DNA of 64,000 bases from Pseudanabaena sp. PCC 7367 (GCF_000317065.1 NC_019701.1:1364001-1428000), one strand, 5' to 3'; counted from the stretch's first letter, positions 37,272-47,668 are shown. The notes: generated from the sequence alone by a model not told the origin. Translations and numbers: made by a program.

Positions 37272-38495
37272 TTAGCTTGGCCGAATCACTTTGGGGCTGT
37301 AGCCGGAATGGGTACTAAGCAATTCGGATTCAACCAGACCCACCCCAGCAGCAGGTAAGCCACCACTAACTTGCGTGTTTAGGTGGGGAGCGATCGCCTC
37401 ATTGATGGTGTTCGCGGTATTAACAACCTGGGGCGAAAGATTTACGGCATTAAGCGCCAGGTAAAGCTCCTCCCTGGTCATTGGCGGTAGATAGTCAACG
37501 GGATTAGCGCTGTGTTTGCCATCGGGCAAAATTTCAAAATGCAAGTGGGACTCAAGACTTTTGCCCGTGCTACCAGTGAGGGCGATCGGTTGGCCTGCTT
37601 CTACCTGTTCGCCTTGGCGTACCAGCAATTTATGGTTATGGCCATAAAGGGTTTTGCTGCGATCGCGGTGTTCAATCACCAGCAAGTTGCCATAGCCAGA
37701 ATTATTCCAACCAGCAAAAATCACATTGCCCGCCGCCGCCGCACCGATCGGCGTTTGTGGGGGGGCAGCAATATCAATGCCGCGATGAAACTGCCAATCC
37801 TTAAAAATCGGATGAATCCGCCAACCATAGCTAACCCGAATTTCACCCACCAGCGGCGCAACATATTTAAGTCGGGGCGGATGCCGACTGGAATATTGCC
37901 GATCGCACATCGATCGCCAATTTGCTAATTGCACCAACCAGTAGTTAGGAGCCTGGGGCACTAATTCAATTAAATGGGGCTTCAGGGCGGTGGTCGTAGC
38001 CATCTCTAGCCAGATCCTGGTGCTGGATTGATCGATCGGGCTGACTTGAATAAACTTGATCGTTGGCCCCGTTTGCGTTTGCACTGCAGTGCGATCGACT
38101 GCCACATTAACCAAATCCAGCCAGAGCTGATGGGATTGTTCAGATAGATAGAGCTGCGGCAACAGAGCTTGGGCAGCCAGGATTTCGAGGCGATTGCGGC
38201 GCTGATCAAACTGAACCGTGAGCAGGCGATTGACGGGACGGGGTGAAATATTTTGCGGCAGTTCAACATGCGGTAGTTCAACATACTGATGCGATCCAGG
38301 GATTGCTGAGCTGCGATCGTTTATTTGGGCTAAAGACTGGGCTTGGTAACTATCAACTTGGGGCGATGTTGATGCCAGCTCCATAGGCTCAGCAGACTCA
38401 ATCTCAGTTTCCGCGATCGTTAGGGCGGGAACGGTGAAAGCTTGGCGATCGGGATGATTTAAACCTTGGTGATGGTGGTTAATTAATTGGTTCAT
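37272..38495 (-). CDS. M23-family metalloendopeptidase
   Basis: The C-terminal third is an M23 (LytM/NlpD-like) domain that cuts peptide cross-links in peptidoglycan. It shows VSYGWRIHPIFKDWQFHRGIDIAAP with the HxxxD ligands, IAAAAAG-like GAAAAGNVIFAGWNNSGYGN, VIEHRDRSKTLYGHN and SHLHFEILPDG with HxH. All metal ligands appear intact, so it is probably an active enzyme, not a degenerate NlpD type. The N-terminal 230 residues have no recognised domain. Surprisingly, no signal peptide or membrane helix is visible at the N-terminus, and the frame upstream is closed by a stop. It is first of five co-directional genes. Confidence 0.88.
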   Translation of the reverse strand: MNQLINHHHQGLNHPDRQAFTVPALTIAETEIESAEPMELASTSPQVDSYQAQSLAQINDRSSAIPGSHQYVELPHVELPQNISPRPVNRLLTVQFDQRRNRLEILAAQALLPQLYLSEQSHQLWLDLVNVAVDRTAVQTQTGPTIKFIQVSPIDQSSTRIWLEMATTTALKPHLIELVPQAPNYWLVQLANWRSMCDRQYSSRHPPRLKYVAPLVGEIRVSYGWRIHPIFKDWQFHRGIDIAAPPQTPIGAAAAGNVIFAGWNNSGYGNLLVIEHRDRSKTLYGHNHKLLVRQGEQVEAGQPIALTGSTGKSLESHLHFEILPDGKHSANPVDYLPPMTREELYLALNAVNLSPQVVNTANTINEAIAPHLNTQVSGGLPAAGVGLVESELLSTHSGYSPKVIRPS

Positions 38496-39734
38496 TAATC
38501 TCTGTTCCCGAAGTTATAAATCATGGGCGGAGTTAGGCTTCAGATGAGCTGCTAAACAATCGATCGACCAAAGTGGTTCAAAGTGAGCTTATGTGAGGAC
38601 GACCATATCCTTGAGCAGGGGCTTACTACCTTTTCTATGCAATTACCACAATACTTGCGTAAAGGAGGCTAGCCAGATTGCACCTAGACCACCCAATCAT
38701 CGATCCAGGCAGGCTTCAGCAGATCTTCGCCCCCAATAAGAGTCCCTCTGCTGAGGCACTTTGATCAGCGATCGCCACAGGTACAATCAGCAACTTAGGC
38801 AAACTCAAAGAATTTTAATCAATTAAGTGAGGCTAAGTGAGGATAATCGTGTATCCTATAGCGAAATGGCTTAGTCAAAATCGCTGATTGATTAATCCAG
38901 AGCTTCAAATCTGTTTAGGCTCATGGTTGCTTGAGTAACTAAATCAGGCTAGTAAGCAATTTCTGAATAATATTCATCCTGCGGTGTTTATTCCTTGAAC
39001 CATAAGCAAAAGTAGCCAAATATCAATTACTCCTATTCAAGGGTAAAATTCCTGCCTTAGTTTGTAGACCATAAAAAGCCAGCGATTTTGTCCTAAAAAA
39101 CATGAAAGCTATTTATTCCTGCCTTTGATCCAAATCACCAACTTATCAATCCATACATTTAATAATCATAATTAAGGCTTTAGATTGTTTTAAAAAGCTA
39201 GATTTTTAAGCTAGTAATCCAAATAAAAATGTTAAGCGATCGCAAATTTTTAACTTGCGATAGTTTTTGCTGATTAATGACAAATAAGAGAGTTCTTAAT
39301 AGCTAACCTGAGTAATTGCCGATCGCAAAATGTCGGTTTAAATACGATCGCAACCTAACAAATAAATCTGACTTTAAATGATTAATCCTTTAAATGACTT
39401 ATTCAACAAGGCTTATGTACTAATAAAGTCAGTAACCAGATCAATAAGAAACGGCAAAAAAGTACAAATGGGTATTGCAAATAATAAAAAGTATGCTATT
39501 TATCTTACAAGATTTATGAATTCATAAAACCTATAATGAATTAGCAATAATTTGCCTGATTATGACCCTACTTAAAAATAGTTGACTCCAGATTTTTAAT
39601 ATATCTAGAAAACAAATTAAATTTCTAATCACAGTTGCTTAAAACTGTTTATTTAGTCTTACTGAATACCAAAGGCTATTTACTTGAAGACAGATAAAGA
39701 CTGGTTTTGGTATTAGTTGAGGAAAGAGAAAACA
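38496..39734. other. Longest gene-free stretch in the window
   Basis: This 1.24-kb AT-rich region separates the divergent M23 and STAND genes. The 10-bp unit TAAGTGAGG(C/A) is duplicated at 38824-38843. I found no tRNA, no known small-RNA signature and no frame with a ribosome binding site. An uncharacterised small RNA or a long 5' leader for the STAND gene would fit, but nothing in the sequence proves it. Confidence 0.5.
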
Positions 39735-42503
39735 ATGAACATTGAAGACGCACTATTAATTGTCGATCGAGCATTGCCACACAAAGGGCTTAGTAATGTC
39801 CAGGAGCTACTATTTCGCCAGGCTTGGGAGGGGAAAACCTATCCAGAGATCGCAGAAAATTCTGGCTATGATTCTTCTTACATCAGGGATGTCGGCTATA
39901 AACTATGGCAATCGCTTTCAAGATCCCTGGGCGAAAAGGTGACTAAGAATAATTTACAGGTGGTGTTACGGCGTTATGGGCTGAAGCTGGCCAAACACGA
40001 TCGCCAAGCTCATCAAGCTCATCAAGCTCATCAAGCTCATCAAATCATATCCCTACCCCAGGGCTCTGGCTCGGTGGTGATGCCTTTCCCAGTGGCGGGG
40101 ATGAATAATGGCGCGATCGGAATATCTGGAATATCTACCCATCCGGCGAGTAATGGTAGGTACCCTTCTAATTCCATCAATCCTGGTGGTTCAGGTGATC
40201 AGGGCGATCGCCATGCTCAAGCCAGCTATAGCAATAACCTGCATTACCTCTCGACCAATAATCGCCCAGGCCAAGCTCTGCCAGAGGCACCGAATAATCC
40301 GGCTCCCCACCACCCAAGTGACTTAAATCTGGTAGACAATAGCTCAAGGGAAATACCTAGAGCAAATGGTGTTGCCAACAGAAGTAGCGATCGGCTCCAC
40401 AATGCTAATGTTGTTGATTTTAAGCGCACCAATTCCCCAGCTATTATTCGCAATCCTGGTTCTACACAATTTAACAATATTGCCAATCTGAATGGCTCCA
40501 GGTTAGCTACAACTGAATCAACCGCCAAGCCAGCGAAGCGATGTGATTGGGGTAGTGCGATCGATGCATCGGTCTTCTATGGCCGTAACTCTGAGTTGGC
40601 TACTGTACAAAGCTGGATTTTGGCGCAGGAATGTCGGTTGGTGGGAGTTCTGGGTATTGGTGGCGTGGGCAAGACCACCTTTGCGGTTAAGCTGGCGGAG
40701 CAAATTCAAACTGAGTTTGATCTAGTGATCTGGCGATCGCTACGGCATACACCCAGTCTCGATTATTTATTGATTGACTTGCTTCAGTTTTTACAAGGAC
40801 GTGATGTGATTGCCCTGGCCACCACCGAGCAGTTAATCGCCCAATTAATTAACTTGCTGCGATCGCATCGCTGCCTGATTGTGCTGGATCATGTTGAAGC
40901 CTTAATGCTGGGGGGGGCTACCACTGGCACTTATCAGCCTGAATATGCTGACTATGGTGAGCTATTCCGCCAACTTGGTGAGATGCGCCATCGCAGTTGT
41001 GCGATCGTGGTCAGCCGCGAGAAACCCCTGGAGCTCAATTCGCCCGACCTGGATCTGCCCAAGAGTAAATCCATTCAACTGGGTGGGCTGGCCGCTGCGG
41101 CAACAAAAATTCTAACTCAGCCATCATCGCCAATTAATCCGCAATGGATTGAAAATAATCCAAGTAGTCAGGACGATCGTGATCAAAGTGAGCTAAATAA
41201 TCACAATCAGGCAAAACAAAAACTAATTGACTATTACAGCGGCAATCCCCTGGCCCTGAGGGTGGTATCAAGATCGATCCAGGATTTGTTTGATGGCAAT
41301 ATTAATGAGTTTTGGCAGCAAGGCCCAGTGGTCTTCGGTCAAATTCGGCATTTATTACTGCAACAATGCGATCGCCTCAGCGATTTAGAAATGCGGATCA
41401 TGTATTGGCTGGCGATCCTGCAATTACCTGCCCCAGTCACAACCTTGCAAGAATGCCTGGTGCCGCTCGTGGCTAAGGCGGAATTACTAGAGGCGCTATC
41501 TTCGCTGCGGTGGCGATCGCTGATCGAAAGAGCTAACAATGGTTTTAGCCAGCAACCACTGGTGGGCACATATATGATTGAGCAACTATTGGAAAATGCG
41601 GTTGAGGCAATTATTTCTGGCGATCTGACTTTTTTATGCCAATATCGATTGCATTCTAGCGAACAAATGGGCAAGCTGAGCGGCGATCGTAATATTGCAA
41701 CGCCCCTACTCACCAAGCTGCTAGATCACTATGGCAATGGGCAAAATTTGAGCGATCGATTATGCCAATTGCTCCAATCATTTCAACCACCAGGGCAATT
41801 AACAGGGCAATTAACAGGGCAATTAACAGGGCAATTAACAGGGCAACTGGGGCAACTACCTGCAACCGCTCAACCAGGATATTACGCCCCCGCCAACCTC
41901 AAATATTTACTGCAATTAACCGGGCAGTCTTCTAATCCGCAGAATAGAATAAATTCTAATCTCCATGACGTGAATAAAGACATAAATGCGGCCGGATTCC
42001 CACAGCAAGTGAATGAATCCAGCGATCTGCAACTATTACAGCGATTGATCACCAGCGATCGGCCAGGGGGGATCGCCACCTGGGATCATCGCATTCCCTG
42101 GGTGAATAATCCGCTTACCCAACAGACAGCGGAAACTAAAACTCAAATTCGCCAGAAAGACCTTTATTATCAATGGCCCGCCAATGAGCTAGCAGCTTTG
42201 CAGCAGGAATTACGCCAGCAAACCAAATTGCGTAAACGTTATTGCGCCTGGCTGAATGATCATGAATTTGCGGAAATTGATGCTGATTTTGAGGCGGTGC
42301 AAATTACCGATGCCCTCAATTGTCTGGTTGATGCCCGCTTGGTGTTCATGAATGAGGTAAAAATTATTACCCCACCACCAGGAATGCTGCGACCTTCTCA
42401 ACGCATGGCGCTAGAGCAAATGCACCAGCTAAATCAAATAGACCAGAGCGATCGCCGATCGGCTCAGTTACTAAACACCGAGGTTGGCTCCCATGCTTCT
42501 TAG
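39735..42503 (+). CDS. STAND NTPase (NB-ARC) with N-terminal vMAP-like helical domain
   Basis: The 922-residue protein starts with the about 85-residue HTH-like domain common at the N-terminus of cyanobacterial NB-ARC proteins (MNIEDALLIVDRAL, LSNVQELLFRQAWEGKTYPEIAENSGYDSSYIRD). A 200-residue low-complexity linker with a QAH repeat follows. The NB-ARC domain holds GIGGVGKT at about residues 307-314, a Walker B-like CLIVLDHVEAL and GNPLALRVV. A winged-helix region follows (LSDLEMRIMYWLAILQLP). The C-terminal part carries a GQLT repeat, and I see no WD40 or TPR sensor there. I chose the ATG at 39735 over a TTG six codons upstream. Such proteins are signal-transduction or defence ATPases; the specific role is unknown. 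Confidence 0.82.
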   Translation: MNIEDALLIVDRALPHKGLSNVQELLFRQAWEGKTYPEIAENSGYDSSYIRDVGYKLWQSLSRSLGEKVTKNNLQVVLRRYGLKLAKHDRQAHQAHQAHQAHQIISLPQGSGSVVMPFPVAGMNNGAIGISGISTHPASNGRYPSNSINPGGSGDQGDRHAQASYSNNLHYLSTNNRPGQALPEAPNNPAPHHPSDLNLVDNSSREIPRANGVANRSSDRLHNANVVDFKRTNSPAIIRNPGSTQFNNIANLNGSRLATTESTAKPAKRCDWGSAIDASVFYGRNSELATVQSWILAQECRLVGVLGIGGVGKTTFAVKLAEQIQTEFDLVIWRSLRHTPSLDYLLIDLLQFLQGRDVIALATTEQLIAQLINLLRSHRCLIVLDHVEALMLGGATTGTYQPEYADYGELFRQLGEMRHRSCAIVVSREKPLELNSPDLDLPKSKSIQLGGLAAAATKILTQPSSPINPQWIENNPSSQDDRDQSELNNHNQAKQKLIDYYSGNPLALRVVSRSIQDLFDGNINEFWQQGPVVFGQIRHLLLQQCDRLSDLEMRIMYWLAILQLPAPVTTLQECLVPLVAKAELLEALSSLRWRSLIERANNGFSQQPLVGTYMIEQLLENAVEAIISGDLTFLCQYRLHSSEQMGKLSGDRNIATPLLTKLLDHYGNGQNLSDRLCQLLQSFQPPGQLTGQLTGQLTGQLTGQLGQLPATAQPGYYAPANLKYLLQLTGQSSNPQNRINSNLHDVNKDINAAGFPQQVNESSDLQLLQRLITSDRPGGIATWDHRIPWVNNPLTQQTAETKTQIRQKDLYYQWPANELAALQQELRQQTKLRKRYCAWLNDHEFAEIDADFEAVQITDALNCLVDARLVFMNEVKIITPPPGMLRPSQRMALEQMHQLNQIDQSDRRSAQLLNTEVGSHAS
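40005..40045 (+). repeat. In-frame 9-bp repeat in the STAND gene
   Basis: CAAGCTCAT is repeated four times from 40005 to 40040, then decays to CAAATCAT. It encodes QAH units in the linker between the helical domain and NB-ARC. Confidence 0.85.
41793..41840 (+). repeat. In-frame 12-bp repeat in the STAND gene
   Basis: GGGCAATTAACA occurs four times in perfect tandem, followed by two degenerate 9-bp pieces GGGCAACT(G/A). Each unit encodes GQLT, giving a flexible segment in the C-terminal half. Perfect identity suggests recent slippage. Confidence 0.88.
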
Positions 42504-42543
42504 CTTTTGCAAGCAGGTTAAAAGCAGGGTAAGCATTAAAATC

Positions 42544-44478
42544 CTAAATTAATTCCTCGGTCACAACTCGGCGCAAAATTTCGGTCACCGCCGCCGCCAT
42601 TTGGGCATCAACCTCCATTGCCTCTTGTCTGGGGCTACTACGATCGATCGCGGCTCTGAGGGTAAGCGCCACCGATCGTAACTTAGCTGGTTGCGGTTCG
42701 GTTGGAGTCTGGCTCTGGGGTAATTGGTCTACAAACTGTACCAAGGCCGTATAGACCGCCTCAGTGCGCTGGCGTTGATCACTATAACCAAAACCCATTT
42801 TGGATATAATCACTGGCTTGGCGATCACACTCTGTAAACCCAGGGTAGCGATCGCCACATCTACATATCTGGCCGTGTCGGTGCCCATTGCCCGCACCAC
42901 ACTTTCTAAGCTATGCCATTGAGCACCTGGCAATCGCGCTGCCTGCAATATATGGTGATGCCACCCCAGCATCGAGATAAATCGGGTCATGTCATAGGCA
43001 GAGAGCAAATTCTCACCGCGATGCAATTCATTGGCACTGGCCAGCAATACTTTGCGCGTTACCGCATCGACTAATACTGGTTGCTCAATGTAGGGCCATT
43101 CGCCATAGCGCCCCTGGAACTTCAAGTTCTGATTGCCAGTGATTTGCTTAACCCAGTTTTCCAGTTTGAGCGGGGTTTCAAATTGCTTGAACATGGCCGC
43201 CAGCGAGTTAGAAGTTAACTCCGAGTCGGCATAGTTAACCACCTTTTCAATCAGGTCAAAAAACGATCGCTTCCGCTTGATTTCCTGGCGATCCCTAACC
43301 ACGCAATTATCAATGTCTATGTGAGGATCAACCTGATTAGCCCGACAAACCACATGCAAAATTGGCAGCAGTTTGGTAATGCTCCACATCTGCACCGGTG
43401 CCAGGGCATTCTTACCAGACCAATGCCCCATCATTTGACCATCGACATAGGCTCCAACACAAACGCAGGCTTCCTCGATCGGATCGGGCAGAAAATCCAA
43501 GCCCACCACATCGATCGCTGGAGTTTTACCCACCACTGGATAGGGACTAAACCTGACTCGCACAGTGCTGTTGGCCAGGGTAGACACCTGGCGATAGGAA
43601 ACGACTTCGGCGTTGATTGGCTTGGTGGCAAGGCGATCGGGGTAATGTTCGATTTCAGATTTAAACACCGAGGCGGCAATGCTTCGATTGGGCAAGCTGC
43701 TAATACTGCCAGTGGGGGTAGCCTCAACGCCGCGATCGAGAAAGGCCAGGTGCATATCATCAGCCTGACCTTGTGCAAACCAATTAGTTTGAATATTGAG
43801 GAATTTTAAAAAGACCTGCTCAGGATCGTTAGCTTTACCCAGGATAAAAGGCACCACTGAGGCTGGATCAAGTAACTTCTCGGCTACCGAGTGATCTAGC
43901 TTACCGTCACGGATCTGATTAAAATTTAAGGTGTCGGCCAGCTCAAACAGGGCATTTTGAGTTAATTGGCCATAGATACCATCCACGGGCGCGCTGTACA
44001 TCCCCAGGGTTTGCAGTTGGCTTTGCACTTGCCTGGTCAAGGTGGCATTAGCACTGAGGTCAGTAAGTGGCAGGGTCACCCGGTGCTGCAAAATATCATC
44101 TAGCGTAGTAATCCGCGCTGGTGCGATCGGCGTTACGGGCGTTACTGGATTAATCGGTGCTGGAGTTGGATTAGGTACAGGAGGCTCTACTGGTGGTTGG
44201 GTTGGGAACGGCGATGGCGTTACTGGTGTGACGGGTGGAAATGGGTTGGGCTGCTCTGGTTGATTTATTTGCTCAGGGTGATCGAGAGTTGTCCAGGTTT
44301 GAGCGCCCACAATTCCATCAACTGTGAGTTTATGAAGGGATTGAAACCGCTTCACGGCGATCAGGGTACGCCTGCCAAACTGACCATCGATCGCACCAGG
44401 CGAACAATTGGCCGCCCTCAGCTTTTGCTGCAATTGGGTCACTTCTGCACCGCGATCGCCATACCTGAGCGTTCTCAT
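42544..44478 (-). CDS. Peptidoglycan-binding protein with serine-hydrolase-like domain
   Basis: The 644-residue protein starts directly with a PG_binding_1 domain (LRYGDRGAEVTQLQQKLRAA, GAIDGQFGRRTLIAVKRFQ, VDGIVGAQTW). A Pro/Thr/Val-rich linker follows (about 72-122), then a second, weaker PG-binding repeat (about 145-185, VQSQLQTLGMYSAPVDGIYG). The C-terminal 400 residues resemble a class A beta-lactamase/transpeptidase-like fold: MWSITKLLPIL supplies an SxxK and ISKMGFGYSD a possible K-[ST]-G-like strand. Activity is not certain. No signal peptide is present, and an in-frame stop closes the frame upstream. It lies 71 bp after the GT9 gene on the same strand. Confidence 0.75.
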   Translation of the reverse strand: MRTLRYGDRGAEVTQLQQKLRAANCSPGAIDGQFGRRTLIAVKRFQSLHKLTVDGIVGAQTWTTLDHPEQINQPEQPNPFPPVTPVTPSPFPTQPPVEPPVPNPTPAPINPVTPVTPIAPARITTLDDILQHRVTLPLTDLSANATLTRQVQSQLQTLGMYSAPVDGIYGQLTQNALFELADTLNFNQIRDGKLDHSVAEKLLDPASVVPFILGKANDPEQVFLKFLNIQTNWFAQGQADDMHLAFLDRGVEATPTGSISSLPNRSIAASVFKSEIEHYPDRLATKPINAEVVSYRQVSTLANSTVRVRFSPYPVVGKTPAIDVVGLDFLPDPIEEACVCVGAYVDGQMMGHWSGKNALAPVQMWSITKLLPILHVVCRANQVDPHIDIDNCVVRDRQEIKRKRSFFDLIEKVVNYADSELTSNSLAAMFKQFETPLKLENWVKQITGNQNLKFQGRYGEWPYIEQPVLVDAVTRKVLLASANELHRGENLLSAYDMTRFISMLGWHHHILQAARLPGAQWHSLESVVRAMGTDTARYVDVAIATLGLQSVIAKPVIISKMGFGYSDQRQRTEAVYTALVQFVDQLPQSQTPTEPQPAKLRSVALTLRAAIDRSSPRQEAMEVDAQMAAAVTEILRRVVTEELI

Positions 44479-44549
44479 GGTTGATGTTGATTAGTTGATT
44501 AACTAATTGAGGAATGACTGGATCTCAGATTTGGATCTCAAATCGCATT

Positions 44550-45509
44550 CTAGATCGCCGCCAGCACATCATCGGGAGCGATCGCGCCAATCGGTTGCCC
44601 CTCAGCGGATTGGATTGCCTTGATTTGGTCGTTGCTGGGGAGCAATTTAGCTGGTTCAGTGGGGCCAAAGAGAGCTACTAGTTTAATACCAGTCGCCACA
44701 CCAATATGCATCGGGGCGCTGTCGGTACATAGCAATAACTGAGCCGACATAATCAAAGCTGCCAGTTTACCAATGTCGGGCGGATTGATCACCTTTAATT
44801 GCGGCTGCAACTCAGTTAGCGCTTTGATCAATTTGCGATCGTCTGGCCCACCAATTACCACCAGGGGTGCATCATACAGCTTGGCCTGTACCCCGTTGAT
44901 AATTGTTTTCCAGCTTTCTACTGGGTAAATTTTATTGATGCCCTTGCGCTGGGAAAGTTCACTAGCGCCGCCATGGATCAGTACATAGCCTTTCCCTTCA
45001 ATGCCCATCCGTTTTAGTTCAGACTTGACCCAGGCAACATCACCCTGGGGAATTGCCAGCTTGATCGGTGGACAGGGTTGATCGATGCCCAGCCCTTTAC
45101 TAGCCAGATCGTGATACATCGCCGCAGCATACTGATTTTGCTCCAATGGGACTGGCTGGGTTAGCAAGAAACTACCGGCCCCCGAAAAAGCAATTCGCTC
45201 TGGAATGCCCGTTAACCACAGCAGCAGCCCCACTGAGAAGCTTTTACCCAACGACAGCACCACATCATATTCGCAATCGCGGATCGTGCCCAGCAGGTTG
45301 CCCCAGTCGGCAAAGCTGTTACTGCCTTTAAAATCAAATTTCCAAATATTATTTACATATGGGCAAACTCGATATGCGCCAACCGATCGAGGCTCAACCA
45401 CCACATCGATCGCCGCCTGGGGGTAAGTTTGTTTGAGGGTTTCTAGGGTTGGGAAAAACAAGAGCTGATCGCCAATACCACCTGGAACCAAAGCCAGCAA
45501 ACGCATCAT
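44550..45509 (-). CDS. Glycosyltransferase family 9 protein (heptosyltransferase-like)
   Basis: GT9 enzymes transfer heptose or related sugars to lipopolysaccharide or other envelope glycans. The 319 residues show the family start MMRLLALVPGGIGDQLLFFPTLETLK, the middle YVLIHGGASELSQRKGINKIYPVESWKTII, VVIGGPDDRKLI, and the acceptor/donor region LLLCTDSAPMHIGVATGIKLVALFGPTEPAKLLP. The donor sugar is unknown; many cyanobacteria lack heptose in LPS, so the WaaF name is avoided. It probably shares a transcript with the peptidoglycan-binding gene downstream. Confidence 0.9.
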   Translation of the reverse strand: MMRLLALVPGGIGDQLLFFPTLETLKQTYPQAAIDVVVEPRSVGAYRVCPYVNNIWKFDFKGSNSFADWGNLLGTIRDCEYDVVLSLGKSFSVGLLLWLTGIPERIAFSGAGSFLLTQPVPLEQNQYAAAMYHDLASKGLGIDQPCPPIKLAIPQGDVAWVKSELKRMGIEGKGYVLIHGGASELSQRKGINKIYPVESWKTIINGVQAKLYDAPLVVIGGPDDRKLIKALTELQPQLKVINPPDIGKLAALIMSAQLLLCTDSAPMHIGVATGIKLVALFGPTEPAKLLPSNDQIKAIQSAEGQPIGAIAPDDVLAAI

Positions 45510-45904
45510 TTCGGTTAAATACTCTCTTAGACTTAAGCAATATTATCGCATCGTCAACATTTGACCTATGCCAAAGGACACAAAATCCCAACTTTATTAA
45601 CCATACGGCATCTTGGGCTGCATATGCGCTGCAATATTGACTATGATCGAAGAAGATGAGCAATTTTCATAATAATTATGTCCAACGCTTTTTCAAGTAA
45701 GATCCTGTGCAAGCTTGATATAACTATTGTTAATTGTGTTAATTGCACCGAATCGATCGCCATGCCAGAGATATCTTGAAGCTGCATTAATTAACTGGAA
45801 CCAAAGAGCAGATTTTGAGTTGGCTTTAGATCTAGGCATTTACTGATTTGATTTACGCATTACTTTAAAAATTACTTTACAAATTACCGAATAATTAAAC
45901 CCGA
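45510..45904. other. Intergenic spacer upstream of ribBA
   Basis: No gene is seen in these 395 bp. I looked for the conserved blocks of an FMN riboswitch, a common ribB leader, and did not find them. ATTACTTTA(A/C)AA is duplicated at a 12-bp period at 45859-45882, close to the ribBA start. Confidence 0.5.
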
Positions 45905-47668
45905 ATGCAATTCAAGTTTGATTCGATCCCAGAAGCCCTAGCCGAGCTGAGAGCAGGTCGGTTGATTGTGGTAGTAGACGATGAAAATCGTGAAAACGAG
46001 GGCGATCTGATCGGTGCGGCTCAGTTTGCCACCGCTGACATGATTAACTTCATGGCCACCCATGCCAGGGGGTTAATTTGTCTGGCAATGATGGGCGATC
46101 GCCTGGATGCACTGGATTTACCACTGATGGTCGATCGCAATACCGATAAGAATCAAACTGCATTTACGGTTAGTATTGATGCCGCCGAGGGGATTACTAC
46201 TGGCATCTCCGCCGAGGATCGCGCCCTCACTATCCAAGTGGCACTCAACCCCCAGAGCCGCCCTGGTGATCTGCGTCGTCCTGGCCATATTTTCCCACTG
46301 CGGGCAAAAAATGGCGGGGTCTTGAAACGGGCTGGACATACGGAAGCGGCCGTAGATCTGGCCAAAATGGCGGGGCTAAGTGGTGCGGGGGTAATTTGTG
46401 AAATTCAAAATCAAGATGGCTCCATGGCGCGATTGCCGCAACTGGCAGAATATGCCAAACAGCACCATCTCAAATTAATTAGCATTGCCGATTTAATTAG
46501 CTATCGCCTCGAACATGAGCGATTTGTACATCGAGATTCGATCGCCAATCTGCCTTCTTTGTTCGGTGATTTTAAGATCTATGCCTATCGTAATAACCTC
46601 GACGATCGTGAGCATATTGCGATTGTGAAGGGAAACCCCAAGGATTTTCCCCACCAAGAAGTGCTGGTGCGGGTTCATTCTGAATGCTTAACTGGCGATG
46701 CGCTGGGATCGCTGCGGTGCGATTGTCGTGGCCAATTACAAAGCGCCATGAAAATGATTGAATATGCTGGCTGTGGCGTGGTGGTGTATTTGCGCCAGGA
46801 AGGTCGGGGGATTGGCTTACTGAATAAGCTCAAAGCCTATGAACTACAAGATCAGGGCTTGGATACGGTGGAGGCCAACGAAAGGCTAGGGTTTGCGCCG
46901 GATTTGCGTACCTATGGTGTGGGAGCCCAGATTTTGCATGATCTGGGGGTCAAAAAAATGCGGTTGATTACCAATAACCCGCGCAAGATCGCTGGCCTGC
47001 GAGGGTTTGGCATCGAGGTGGTGGGGCGATTGCCACTGCTGATTGAATCCAATGACTACAATTTGCGTTACCTGGCCACCAAGGCGGCTAAGCTGGGGCA
47101 TTTACTATTGCAATCGAAACTGCTGACCCTGGCGGTTTGTTGGCGGGATATGCCAAATCAAAGTAATCGCCAAGCCCAGATCGAAAAACTGCGCACGATC
47201 GCCACCAAGCTAAATTTGCTGTTGCAGGAAGCTGGTGATGCCTCCGTTGCCGCCCAATTCCAACTGCCACCGGAAGCAGTTAGGTCGATCGCTGCGACCA
47301 AGATTCAGGCCAATCAGGCCCATCAGACTGATCAATCTAGTTTTGCCCAATTGGACTCAGCTTGTGCCTACTCGATCGTGCATATTGGCTTCGATCAACC
47401 GGATATTGTGGAAGATGATTGGTATGCCCAACCGCAACACCCCTACAAAGATGCAGCGGTGCGATTGTTGCACCAACTTACGAAGTGGGAGCTGTTAAAT
47501 GAGTTTATGTTTTTTATCCCCAGCTCCCAGGGACTGGTTGGCTCTGATATGCCCATGCCATTGCAGGAATTTTCAGGACAACAGCCCTGGCAAACCGATA
47601 CAATCTACCGCTGGAGTAGTCAGACAGCTAAGCCAACGGTTAGTGCTGGCTCAACCGCGATCGATTAG
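45905..47668 (+). CDS. ribBA: Bifunctional DHBP synthase / GTP cyclohydrolase II
   Basis: RibBA supplies both precursors of riboflavin: DHBP from ribulose 5-phosphate, and the pyrimidine from GTP. The N-terminal RibB domain shows [21 protein letters not shown] and the later [27 protein letters not shown]. The RibA domain from about residue 210 shows the zinc site [40 protein letters not shown] and the C-terminal [10 protein letters not shown]. The 587-residue length includes a further 170 or so residues after RibA, as in other cyanobacteria. That tail is degenerate, and no RibB/RibA catalytic residues recur in it. Confidence 0.97.
   Translation: MQFKFDSIPEALAELRAGRLIVVVDDENRENEGDLIGAAQFATADMINFMATHARGLICLAMMGDRLDALDLPLMVDRNTDKNQTAFTVSIDAAEGITTGISAEDRALTIQVALNPQSRPGDLRRPGHIFPLRAKNGGVLKRAGHTEAAVDLAKMAGLSGAGVICEIQNQDGSMARLPQLAEYAKQHHLKLISIADLISYRLEHERFVHRDSIANLPSLFGDFKIYAYRNNLDDREHIAIVKGNPKDFPHQEVLVRVHSECLTGDALGSLRCDCRGQLQSAMKMIEYAGCGVVVYLRQEGRGIGLLNKLKAYELQDQGLDTVEANERLGFAPDLRTYGVGAQILHDLGVKKMRLITNNPRKIAGLRGFGIEVVGRLPLLIESNDYNLRYLATKAAKLGHLLLQSKLLTLAVCWRDMPNQSNRQAQIEKLRTIATKLNLLLQEAGDASVAAQFQLPPEAVRSIAATKIQANQAHQTDQSSFAQLDSACAYSIVHIGFDQPDIVEDDWYAQPQHPYKDAAVRLLHQLTKWELLNEFMFFIPSSQGLVGSDMPMPLQEFSGQQPWQTDTIYRWSSQTAKPTVSAGSTAID

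Noticed and set aside
45510-45904. Possible FMN riboswitch before ribBA
   Set aside because: The conserved FMN-riboswitch blocks are not present.
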